From Hofstenia miamia (Eukaryota; Xenacoelomorpha; Acoela): a DNA stretch of 64,000 bases. Made by a program: the position numbers and the translations under genes. Below are positions 1 to 10,274 of the stretch, piece after piece; within the stretch, counting starts at the first letter, position 1, and each line of letters opens with the position of its first letter. Below the pieces are notes generated by a model. The model had not been told where the DNA came from. It did no database searches and saw nothing but the letters and a program-made list of their open reading frames with translations. The stretch is from positions 172,808-236,807 of the forward strand of contig SCFE01000082.1 of the NCBI GenBank assembly GCA_004352715.1, in the 5' to 3' direction.

Positions 1-1140
1 TAGTCAATCTCATTGTTGAGCCCAACAGCAACAGTGACATCCTAGGCCTCATGAAGTGGTGCCTCATGGAAATGCTAACCAAAGAAGAGCTAGTACTTCT
101 ACTATTGGCAGGGCAACAACTAGCCCTGGACTTAAAATGTACCACTGCCCACATTTCTCTCTCCACCACTCAAATTGAAAATCTACAGAGCCACAGACTC
201 TGCAGTGCCAAGATGCCAAGATAAACTACCCTGTTACAATTGGAATAGCCTCCCTTCAGAACAAGTTCAGCTTTGCCCAGTTAGAAAACAACATTGAGAA
301 GAACAACCTTCTCTGCATCCCACCACCTTGTTTGATGACACCACTGATTCTACCATCTTGGAGAGTGTGCCAGGGAAAGAAAAAGGTCTCTGCCCATCTG
401 TCAGATTGCATTAATTACATCTCAACTGCCTCCAAAATTAACAGATCTATGCAAACTAAAGAGTATAAGGACACCCATGATGCATTGCTAGAAGGTGGTA
501 ACCCTGAGCACATATACATCAACAGGAAACTAACCATCAAGCATATTTTCCAGAAGGGGCCAGCCTATCTCTACTCAATTAGAGAAAATCCATCAAACCA
601 TCAATTTGCTAGACCCTCATGTTGTCATTCTATTTCAAGCTGGAGGTGACTTGATGTGGGCTAATAAAGCCAAGACTATAACCTGATATTACAATGTAAC
701 CAAGCATATCAAGATCATTACCATGCTACAGGCCAGCATAACAGACCCTGAAGAAATGACACTCCAACAAGTAAATGAGTATTGCTCACTCTTTGTTGAC
801 CACACTACCCATATGAGATCTCTCAGGGAAGTCTTCCTTCACTTTTATCCTGATACCAAAATTTGTGTGGATGATGCACACGCCTTAGACACTGACACCT
901 TAATGATGCTCCTCATTGCCCTCAAGGGCCTTTGTCTTTATGAGTGTTTTTATGATACCTTCACCCAGAGGTTGAACATGTTGCGACAAAACTGTCCTAT
1001 TAGTTCAAGGCTACCAGAGCTCAAATATTTCAGATTACACAGTGAAACCATCACTCAACAGGAGGCATTAATGCAAGTCACCAGGCGGCCCTGCTATGCA
1101 GAAGTTTTATCCTGGGATGATATATTGGCAAAGGAATGAT
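1..1140 (+). pseudogene. Element A, 3' part of ORF3 (unknown retrotransposon protein)
   Basis: Decayed reading frame that enters from the left edge and ends just before the polypurine tract and LTR of element A. Conceptual pieces include VEPNSNSDILGLMKWCL (near 15-65), HLSDCINYISTASKINRSMQ (near 395-450) and, in an open stretch at 723-1139, DPEEMTLQQVNEYCSLFVDH and a terminal SWDDILAKE. The same segments occur in the same order in element B (about 14400-15600), with many third-position changes and mostly conservative residue changes, so this was a real protein when the elements were active. In-frame stops and small indels break it here (for example the stop after AKMPR near 220). It has no signal peptide, transmembrane anchor or zinc knuckle that I can see, so an envelope protein is not supported. 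Function unknown. Confidence 0.7.
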
Positions 1141-1203
1141 CAAAGAAGCCTAAAAGTTGTTGTGTGGTCCTACAGTCCAACTGTTACCACAGCCTTAACC
1201 ATG

Positions 1204-1215
1204 CAATGGGGGGCA
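1204..1215 (+). promoter_or_regulatory. Polypurine tract of element A
   Basis: The purine run in CAATGGGGGGCA lies immediately before the TGTAGAGTCACTCA start of the LTR. The identical tract precedes the 3' LTR of element B. This is the usual priming site for plus-strand DNA in LTR elements. Confidence 0.75.
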
Positions 1216-2569
1216 TGTAGAGTCACTCAGGACCTCTCTTTTATTTTTATTTTAATTTTTAGGCACTCTCAAATTAATTCGGTGCTATTTTGTTTAATGA
1301 ATTGTTAATTTGTGATTATTTTGAACCTAAGTTTCAAACTTAGTGATTGTCCCCTCAGAGCTTTAGATTATGTGTAATTGCTCAGTTAATTTGTTAGGGA
1401 AATGAACTTTTGTAAAAACAGTAAATATTTACCTTCTGTTGTTATAAATAGGGAACAAAAATGTAAGCAAACATCAATTAAATTTCATTCTCACTGGATA
1501 CCATTTGCTTTTCTATTATTTTATATTTTACTAACCATTTTAGCTCTGGTATGAATATTATAATAATGAAATTGTAAGATCCAGCAATAATGTGGGAGGA
1601 ACTCCACTGTGCCTGGGGCGATAACTTGCTCCTAGACAGATGTGAGCCTATATTGTGGTCACTTTANAAAAGTTGTTGTGTGGTCCTACAGTCCAACTGT
1701 TACCACAGCCTTAACCATGCAATGGGGGGCATGTAGAGTCACTCAGGACCTCTCTTTTATTTTTATTTTAATTTTTAGGCACTCTCAAATTAATTCGGTG
1801 CTATTTTGTTTAATGAATTGTTAATTTGTGATTATTTTGAACCTAAGTTTCAAACTTAGTGATTGTCCCCTCAGATAGGGAAATGAACTTTTGTAAAAAC
1901 AGTAAATATTTACCTTCTGTTGTTATAAATAGGGAACAAAAATGTAAGCAAACATCAATTAAATTTCATTCTCACTGGATACCATTTGCTTTTTTATTAT
2001 TTTATATTTTACTAACCATTTTAGCTCTGGTATGAATATTATAATAATGAAATTGTAAGATCCAGCAATAATGTGGGAGGAACTCTGCTGTGCCTGGGGT
2101 GATAACTCACTCCTTGACAGATGTGAGCTTTAGGCTACATGTAGGCATAGGTAATAAAAGAATTACAACATCTATTGATTGAATATGCACAAATTAGAAC
2201 ACACCTTGAATATACTATGCTGTTGGTGTACACAAATATGTGGTAACTACATGTTATTTAATATCTTATTACATGAGCTGAGAAGATAAACCCAGAGATA
2301 AATTATTTGTATTGAGATAGAAATTACAACTTGAGACACACTATTAGCACCTTGGATTTGTAAGGATGGATTCAAATGGCTTGGCTTCAGTGAGATGCCT
2401 TGTGAATTGGTCACTACTTTAACTGTCTTGGAATTACTTTTTTCTAGAATGAAATTGGCAAATTAATGATCTTCATTTGTTCATTTGTTTTGTGGGTTGC
2501 TCTTAGCAATGGTAATTTTCTGCAACCTTCATACTGCTTGAGGTGCTAGACACACCCTGTGATTCTACA
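1216..2569 (+). repeat. 3' LTR of element A (contains an apparent false duplication)
   Basis: It starts TGTAGAGTCACTCA and ends GATTCTACA, the same inverted termini (TGTAGA/TCTACA) as the LTRs of element B. The promoter-like block TATAAATAGGG and the AATTAAA-type signal are present. The apparent length of 1354 bp is inflated: the single N at 1667 is followed by a near-copy of 1152-1666, so the true LTR is probably close to 0.85-0.9 kb. The two copies differ by small substitutions and a roughly 36-bp indel near 1360, as two haplotypes would. Confidence 0.8.
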
Positions 2570-3059
2570 TTATCAATTTTATCAGTTGTTCATGCCAGCT
2601 CTTGTCACATACATGGAGATACATGTCTCCCCACATAGTAGTAAGGTGAGGACATTGCCATTGCTGTCTCCTCTCCTAGTTGTGGAGCTATGTGTTGCCC
2701 ACATGAGGTCAGAATCTCCTCAGCACCTTCATTTCATCCTTTTTTTCTATCACGGGCCTTGTCAAGCAGAGATATGTATCTCTCATGCCTAGTTAAGGCA
2801 TTGGTATCATCTCACCTACTTACCATCTTCCTTCTCACTCTGTGGTGGGATGGAGGAGCTGGTGACTCTCATTTTTTCTTTCTGATGGGTGTCATTCCTA
2901 AATGGAGTTATAAGGTTAAGGTCCAAATGTTGGGATCATAAGTCAGGTTTTCCTGAGCCAGTCTCTAGAGCAATACACATACTTGATGTAGTTCATTACT
3001 ATTAATATTAGTATTATAAAACTTGGTATCAGAGAAATCCTCTTCAGCAAAATCTGTTA

Positions 3060-4120
3060 AAATTTTCATATGTTTCAAAAACATTGATTCTGTTATCAAT
3101 TAAGGTAAATTCACTATTGTCATCAATAATTACATTCTATATATCTTTTATGGCTTGTTTGAGCCTCTGGAAATGTACTGTTTTACCATTATTTAATGTG
3201 TATGTGTTATGGTCAAGCACTTTCTCTATTGTAAAAGGCCACTGTCAATTATTCACCAATTTTCAGACTTGATTATGATCAGTAATGACATGAGGCAGGT
3301 ATACAAAGACTTTGATGCCCTGCTGATGAGGTTCACTATACAATTTTTTATTGAAAGTCTTCTTTTGTTGTACGCTAGATTTATTTGTGTTATGACACAC
3401 CATTAAATGTATTTGTTGCATATCTTGTACAAGGTGAGAAACATATTGTTCAATACTACCTCAGCATATTTTGGGAACATCATAGAGAGCAATGTTAATG
3501 CTTCATGACCAAACATAGCTTTAAATGGACTCACCCCTGTTGTAAAGTGTACAGAGGTGTTGTAAAAGTACTCTATGCATTATGTTACACATCTCCATTG
3601 TTTGCCAGCAGCATGGGACAATCCCACTCAAATCAATTTAATGAGAGTCCAGTTCAGCCATTCTACCAGTCCTTTGCCTGAGGGTGATAGGCTGTGGTAA
3701 ATTTGTGTAAAATTTCCAACTTTCTCATTAGGGCCTTCATCAGGTTGTTTTTAAATTGCAGTCCTTGATCAGATACTAATTTATACATTGGGCCATACTT
3801 TAATATCCACTCTTTTACTATCTTCTCAGCTATCTGTTCAGCAACTGTACTATTTAGTGGAATAATCTGAAGCATATTTGGTGAAGTGATCTACCATTAC
3901 TAGGAGGTATTGAAAACCCTCATCATCCTTAGACAACACTCAAGCTCAGCCCTCTGTTCAGGGAAATGACTAGAGTAGTAGAAGACATTTTTCACATTTA
4001 TTGATTACATCCATGACTGCAGACCTTATTCCTATAGTGACATATCAAGTATTAAAAGTTTTTTCCATTTGGATTATGTTGAGATGCCCTTTCTCATGTA
4101 CATGTCTTACTAGAACTCAA
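3060..4120 (-). pseudogene. Element M integrase (broken)
   Basis: Retroviral-type integrase that inserted the cDNA into host DNA. Reading on the minus strand: a zinc-region remnant (INKCEKCLL near 4000), the first catalytic Asp in LLVMVDHFTKY (near 3890-3920), the second in LVSDQGLQF (near 3770), TTAYHPQ (near 3680), and the C-terminal hallmark TTGVSPFKAMFGHEA (near 3510-3550). Stops and frameshifts interrupt it, for instance the stop right after YHPQAKDW, where the family normally continues to the catalytic Glu. It cannot make a working integrase. Family assignment is firm because five hallmark segments occur in the right order. Confidence 0.85.
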
Positions 4121-4689
4121 TGAAAGTATTCAGGGATTGTGATTCAGTTATTCCTACTCTTAGCATAGAGCATACCATTCTCTTTTAGTTTCCAGTTATA
4201 TCTTTTAAAATAATGATTCACCACTGGAGTGGTAGGAAAAAATGGATCCTTAATTATCTTGATTATCTCAGATAATACTTGATCATGATGTTGGTGACAT
4301 ATTATCTTGTTTTCAGAGATTTCTTTTCTTATCATAATAGGAAATTGGCCTTGACATTCCTATCAGCATTAATCTACAGAATCAATTTGTATTTGGTATG
4401 AGGAATAAATCCAAAGGGCATATTCTCTCCAGCAGGTTTCTTGAGGTCTCTCTCATAACTAGGTAAGGCTGTCCAGTAGTCAGCATGCAATCTGACAGGC
4501 CAATGTTGGATGGAAAATGAGAAATCATTTAGATACTCAATCCATCAAGCCACAATATTTGACTTATCTCCTGAAAACATTTTAGCCATGCCAAAGCACT
4601 ATTGTCAGTGTGAACTATGAAAAGGCGTCCCAGAATAAAATACTGAAATTTTTGCAAGGATTCAACTACAGCTAACATTTCACAATTAG

Positions 4690-5715
4690 TGGCTCCATAG
4701 TTTTTCTCTGCTGCTCATAATTTACAACTAAAGTATTCAATTGGGCTTTTAATTCCATTGATTTCCTTACTTAATACTCCACTGATTGCTATGGTGCTGG
4801 CATCACAATTGACTATAAAATCTTTACTGTAGTCAGGTGTATTTAAGGATGGAATTTTCTTCAATTCACTTTTTATTTGTTCTAAGGCATCATGTTTGTT
4901 CCATGTCCATTTGAATTCATTAGACTTTTTCAATAAATGTGAGATGTTCTTAGTTTTATCAGCCATATCAGGAAGAAACATTCCATAATAATTAAGGAAT
5001 CCCATTAAACATTGTTCAACCTTTTCAATTTTTTTCAGTGTCTCAATTTTTTCAAAGAAATCTTTCTCATTCATTTTTACCAATATCTTCCCATTTTCAA
5101 TGACCCTGCCAAGGAAAGTTACTTTTATTGGTACCAATGAACATTTATTGCCATTAACTTTTAGGCCAGTTTTTTGCAGCAATTCTAAAGTACTTGTTAA
5201 CTTATCAAGATATTTGGGAAAAGTGTTGCTAGGAACCAAGATGTCATCAATGTATGCTGAAATTCCTGGCTCCAGCATGTTGGCCTTGTCATTAAGAACT
5301 TTAGTCGCATATCTCTGAAAGGTAGTTGGAGCATTGCATAGGCCAAAGGCCATATATTTCCATTTGTAAGGACTGTACAGAGTGATAAATGCAGTCTTTG
5401 GGATATCTGATGGTCTCATCAGCACTTGCCAGTATGCTTTACATAAATTGAAACAGGAGAAAAATGTATATTTGCTGGCATCATAGAGTAGATCTTTGAT
5501 TCTTGGAAGAGGATAAGCATCCTTGATAGTTACATCATTGAATATCCTGAAATCAATACAAAGTCAATATTTCTCTCCCTGCTGTATAAAAACTGTCAGA
5601 GCAGTGTAGGGACTATTGCTTCCCTGAATTATTCTGCTTTTAATCAAATCACTTAGTATCTTCTCATATTCTCCTTTGAGATTCTCAGGCACTCTTTGTA
5701 CTGGTAAGCAAATGG
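4690..5715 (-). pseudogene. Element M reverse transcriptase and RNase H (broken)
   Basis: Minus-strand pol segment. The catalytic box is intact as YIDDILVPS (near 5240-5265), preceded by YMAFGLCNAPTTFQR (near 5320-5365) and, further upstream, DAYPLPRIKDLLYDASKY (near 5470-5525). After RT comes the connection segment CLMGFLNYYGMFLPDMADK and an RNase H start FIVNCDASTIAISGVLS (near 4770-4830) that keeps the catalytic Asp of the DAS motif. The longest uninterrupted piece is 4715-5425; stops flank it (for example after QQGEKY near 5570). The segment reaches the insertion point at 5715, where the reading frame is cut by element B and resumes at 16559. Confidence 0.9.
5712..5715. repeat. Target-site duplication of element B, left copy (ATGG)
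   Basis: ATGG immediately precedes the left LTR and is repeated at 16555-16558 immediately after the right LTR. A 4-5 bp duplication is usual for Ty3/gypsy integrases. Confidence 0.85.
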
Positions 5716-6612
5716 TGTAGAGTCACTCAAGGCCCTTTATTTTATTTTATTGGCATTCTCTTTGATAAATTCAGTGCTATTCCAATTATTAATCTAGTGA
5801 TTTTTATTGATTTTTAGTGTTTTGAACTTAGGTTTCAAATTTGTTATAATTATCCCCTTGATTAAAGTGTATGTGTAAATTGCTCATTTAATTTGCAAGG
5901 GAATTAAGTGAATTTTGTAAATGGTAAATATTTACCTTTTTCTTTGTATAAAAATAGGGAACTCATTGTTGCAAATGTCAAATAAATTTCATTCTTGCTG
6001 GATAACATTTGCTTCTTTACTTACTTTATATTACTTACCCTCTTTAGCATTGTTATTAATATGATAAGTATCTGCTTGAAAGATCCAGCAATAATGTGGG
6101 AGGAAACTGTGCCTGGGGTGATAACTTGCTCCTTGACAGATGTAAGCCCATATTGTGGTCACTCTAAGGCTATGCATAGGTGTAGGGAATAAAAGAGCTT
6201 TATATGTGATCAATTGTACATGCACTTAACAACACACTATGCAAATATAAAATGCTGTTGGTGTATGTTAATACGTGGTAACTACACGTTATTATATTTT
6301 ATTACATGAGCTGAGATAACAAGAACATTGAGCTAAAGTTGTTATTAAGCTAGAAATTAAACTTGAGACACACAATTAGCACTTTGGCAAGTATGGATGG
6401 TTTCTTATGATTTGGCTTCAGCATGATGCCATGTAAATTGTTCACTAGTTGGAATGCCTTCTTGGAAGTGGTTTTGGTTCATTTTTCTACAGTGAAATTG
6501 GTGAACTACCAATCTTCATTTGTTTTGTTAGAGTACAGGCCACTCTTGGTGATGGTGATCCCTTGCAATCTTTGTACTGCTTGAGCTGCTAGATGTGCCC
6601 CATGATTCTACA
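5716..6612 (+). repeat. 5' LTR of element B (897 bp)
   Basis: Begins TGTAGAGTCACTCA and ends GATTCTACA, matching 15655-16554 over its whole length with scattered differences. It has a TATA-like block and a polyadenylation signal in the order expected for U3-R-U5, with an unusually long U5 of about 600 bp. Conserved internal landmarks such as GATCCAGCAATAATGTGGGA are shared with the LTR of element A. Confidence 0.92.
5923..5986 (+). promoter_or_regulatory. LTR promoter core: palindrome, TATA box and polyadenylation signal
   Basis: GGTAAATATTTACC (5923-5936) is a perfect 14-bp palindrome; about 10 bp later comes TATAAAAATAGGG (from 5947), then AATAAA near 5981. The same order is kept in the 3' LTR (near 15880-15925), and the inner 12 bp GTAAATATTTAC is kept in element A's LTR. 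TATA followed by AATAAA marks the U3/R region. The factor that binds the palindrome is unknown. Confidence 0.6.
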
Positions 6613-6632
6613 TTGTGACCCTGGTGTGATAC
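6613..6632 (+). other. Primer-binding site of element B
   Basis: TTGTGACCCTGGTGTGATAC follows the LTR with no spacer. Element M has TGGTGACCATGACAGGACTC at the equivalent place, so the ancestral site began TGGTGACC, as expected for pairing with the CCA end of a tRNA. I do not assign the tRNA. Confidence 0.65.
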
Positions 6633-6829
6633 AGAACTGTTCTAGTGTCTCTTATTGTATTTGGTTTCATTTTTCCACTGGGTGTGAGTCAGCTGGGATG
6701 GATTTCCCCTGACCACAATCTACTTCACCACCCATTGATGCACAACTTTACCTCATATATAATTCTACATTTTCAATTCTGTGATCCAATGCTGTTACTC
6801 AGCCTTGATTCTATTCCTACCCATTCTTA

Positions 6830-9466
6830 GTGCCATATTGGCGTTGTCTCATTATTCTAGAGTTTGGAATGATTGTCACACCTATACCTTGCTACTGTCT
6901 GTCAGTTGCTTTTATTTCTCCTACACAGCTGGATGTTGCTTCTACATTATTGGAATTGTTTTTGGAACCTTCTTCTTACTTTACTTTTACCTATTCTTGT
7001 TACTTATTCTTGTTACTTATGGATATGGATTTTTCTATCTCTTGTAATGGGACTCCCACCCTGTGTGAGTGTTGGCAGCCTGGACACTGCCCTTTGCACT
7101 GCTGGATTTGATTCTGCAATTGCTTTACCTACACCTACTGCTGCTAAACCTATTTCTGCTATGTCTACACCCTCTGAAGTTTTTCTACAAGAGATTCCCA
7201 CTCCAGCTACCTTGTTGAACCCATTTATTTTGTATCCGCCATTGTTGCCTCCTCCAGAGCTGCCTACAACCAAAGTTGAATTGCTTAGAGAAGATCTTTC
7301 CAAGCAGATTTCTCAGTGCTGCTCCTGCAAAGCCCGCCTTGATGCCTTGCAGGCAGAGCTATGACAACAAGCCACTGAATCCTGGCAGTGTGAGAGACAC
7401 TTGCTTGATTTGATTTCTGCATTAGAGATGCAAGTTCAAGAACCTAACCCACATTCTCCACTGATCTCATCAGGAGAACCTGAGTATGTAACTCGTGCTT
7501 TTTTGGATAATGCTCTTGACACTCTCTCTGAAAGGTTCTCACATATCACATCACAGACATTTTCTGCTCACTCTTCCCATGCTCCAACAACACCTACAAT
7601 ATCCCCAGTGATGCTGCCATTTGTTACCCTTTCACCTCTTTTACAGTTGGAGGCCCTACATTTACTCAGTCTGCTCTCTCATAAGTTTCAACACTAACCA
7701 CCACAGCTATGTGAGGCTCTTGTACCCTGAGTACAATGGTAGTGCCCACAGCACCCATTAGTGTCACAGTCACCCCAACTGCTATGATCACTCTGCCTCC
7801 TCCTCTGAGTAACCCTATTAGGTCTGCAACAACTCATGGGCCATGCTTTACCCAGTTGATTCTACCTACAGAAGCAAATCAGCAAACCTTTTCAATCAGC
7901 ACTCTGTGTTGCCTAAATTCACTGGAAAGATGGATGAAATTTTGCAGTCATTCAAAGAGTGGCTCTTCCTTTTTGAGCTCACTATGAAACAGTATAAGAC
8001 TACACAGGATGCCACCACTGCACAAGGCCTCACATACAATCAGTACATGATGTTGGACAGAGAGGTCAAAATGAATTATCAATTACTCATTGGTCACCTT
8101 GAGGACCATTACAAAGTGCCTCACATAAAACAGCAGTACAAGACACTCTTATGTGATCTCCTTCAAAAAGGGAAATGATGTCAGGACCTATATTCTCACA
8201 ACATGATCTCTTTTCATATATTTGTCAGGGATTCCCTTCCACCATTAGGAGCTGCCTCAAACTTAAATGTGATCCAGCATTGTTTACATGTTGCAAAATA
8301 CAACTCACATCAAGAGAGATGCCAGTGATTTAAAGACAGGTCAAACTGCCTCAAAGACACTGACCTCTTTAAGTTCTGCTATGGTGCAAAAAAAATTTGA
8401 TAACAAACAACAATCAGCCCACATTTGAGCTCAGAGTGGTGCAGTTATTCATCTAATGGCTAATGGAGATAGTTTCATTATTGAAGAGCCATCAACTGAA
8501 GAGTGTACTCCCAACACCCCAGTTGAGTCTGTCAGTCATTTAAACAAGATAGAGTGCCAACTCTTGAAAACCATGTGCATGATGTCTTTGTAATCACCTC
8601 ATTATTGCATACCAACATCATCCCTGCTGATGTGAATGGACTTTTAATTAATGTCACAATTGATACAGGAGCCTCTGCTTCCATAATAAGCAACACCTGT
8701 TGTGACATGCTTTGCTTGAAGAGAGAGAATTTATCACTGTCTACAGTGAGCTTGTTGGACGCCTTGGGAAATACCATTTTGCTGAATTACAAATTCACCA
8801 AGAAGGTTTCCTAGTGGATCTCATTGTTGTAGATACTTGTAATCAGCCCTTGCNAGCAAACCTTTTCAATCAGCACTCTGTGTTGCCTAAATTCACTGGA
8901 AAGATGGATGAAATTTTGCAGTCATTCAAAGAGTGGCTCTTCCTTTTTGAGCTCACTATGAAACAGTATAAGACTACACAGGATGCCACCACTGCACAAG
9001 GCCTCACATACAATCAGTACATGATGTTGGACAGAGAGGTCAAAATGAATTATCAATTACTCATTGGTCACCTTGAGGACCATTACAAAGTGCCTCACAT
9101 AAAACAGCAGTACAAGACACTCTTATGTGATCTCCTTCAAAAAGGGAAATGATGTCAGGACCTATATTCTCACAACATGATCTCTTTTCATATATTTATT
9201 GGGGATTCCCTTCCACCATTAGGAGCTGCCTCAAACTTAAATGTGATCCAGAGGGCAACTTGAATTCTATTATTAAAAAGGTGATTAGCATTGTTTACAT
9301 GTTGCAAAATACAACTCACATCAAGAGAGATGCCATTGATTTAAAGACAGGTCAAACTGCCTCAAAGACACTGACCTCTTTAAGTTCTGCTATGGTGCAA
9401 AAAAAATTGATAACAAACAACAATCAGCCCACATTTGAGCTCAGAGTGGTGCAGTTATTCATCTAA
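6830..9466 (+). pseudogene. Element B gag region (broken, partly duplicated by assembly)
   Basis: Capsid-like gag. The N-terminal part (6873-7364, then 7401-7697) is rich in Pro, Thr and Ser, with a short helical stretch (KVELLREDLSKQISQC near 7270-7320) and a Cys-rich SQCCSCKARLDALQ. The capsid-like part is near 7843-8178: LPKFTGKMDEILQSFKEWLF, then LTYNQYMMLDREVKMNYQLL and EDHYKVPHIKQQYKTLLCDL. The same order is found in M's gag (17934-19157), which supports the assignment. I see no intact CCHC knuckle here, whereas M keeps a damaged one. The capsid-like part occurs twice (7881-8853 and 8855-9885), separated by one N; the first copy lacks about 37 and 20 nt present in the second. Stops interrupt all parts. 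Confidence 0.75.
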
Positions 9467-9563
9467 TGGCTAATGGAGATAGTTTCATTATTGAAGAGCC
9501 ATCAACTGAAGAGTGTACTCCCAACACCCCAGTTGAGTCTGTCAGTCATTTAAACAAGATAGA

Positions 9564-10064
9564 GTGCCAACTCTTGAAAACCATGTGCATGATGTCTTTG
9601 TAATCACCTCATTATTGCATACCAACATCATCCCTGCTGATGTAAATGGACTTTTAATTAATGTCACAATTGATACAGGAGCCTCTGCTTCCATAATAAG
9701 CAACACCTGTTGTGACATGCTTTGCTTGAAGAGAGAGAATTTATCACTGTCTACAGTGAGCTTGTTGGACGCCTTGGGAAATTCCATTTTGCTGAAAGGT
9801 CAAATAAATGACCTCAAATTACAAATTCACCAAGAAGGTTTCCTAGTGGATCTCATTGTTGTAGATACTTGTAATCAGCCCTTGCTGTATGATGTCATCC
9901 TTGGCAATGATTTTCTTGAGAAGAATGCCTGCATAATAGACTATGGAAATAACACAATCTCAATCTGCAAAAGCAAGCCTCAGGAAGAGCTTACAGCTGT
10001 CTGTAACAAAGAAATTTTACTAATGTTAGCCAAAAACATTGTTGTCGAACCTTGTCACTGGTGA
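9564..10064 (+). pseudogene. Element B retropepsin (aspartic protease) segment
   Basis: Retroviral-type aspartic protease that would cut the polyprotein. The active-site motif is clear: VTIDTGASASIIS (near 9660-9700), followed by ALGNSILLKG (flap-side strand) and the second hallmark VILGNDFLEKNACIIDY (near 9894-9940; family pattern ILGxDFL). The open stretch of 166 codons covers the usual size of this domain. A second, shorter copy at 8554-8814 belongs to the apparent false duplication and lacks 20 nt after LGN. It lies upstream of RT, as usual in gag-pol. Confidence 0.85.
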
Positions 10065-10274
10065 TGAGTTGCTGTCACTACTAACTCTCCTTATGAGGGT
10101 GATGTCATGATTTCTGGACAAAGAGGGAAATGCCTTTGTGGTATACATTTTTCTCTGGACCTCTGTCATGTCTCCTTTGGCAAGACTTATGCTACTGTGC
10201 TTAACAGTTCTGCTTGTTCAATCTGAAAGGATCCTACAAAGATTTCCATTGTCATAACTCCAGTCTGACTTGAA

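Larger units (their letters stand above)
2570..5715 (-). mobile_element. Element M (Ty3/gypsy type), 3' half of pol, left of the element B insertion
   Basis: This is the left part of a minus-strand LTR retrotransposon whose 5' LTR lies at 19836-20676. Reading leftward it holds reverse transcriptase, RNase H, a degraded integrase zinc region, the integrase core and an integrase C-terminal stretch. It is split from its gag-protease half (16555-19157) by the 10.8-kb element B. Its left limit at 2570 coincides exactly with the end of element A's LTR, so A probably also inserted into M, which would leave M's 3' LTR outside the window. The stretch 2570-3060 has no recognisable protein on either strand. 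Confidence 0.85.

Noticed and set aside
1642-1824. Short frame spanning the N at 1667
   Set aside because: It crosses a single-N join inside an LTR; the downstream half repeats the frame at 1096-1308.
7013-7303. 96-codon minus-strand frame opposite the element B gag region
   Set aside because: Shadow of the Pro/Thr-rich gag frame on the plus strand; no homologue pattern.
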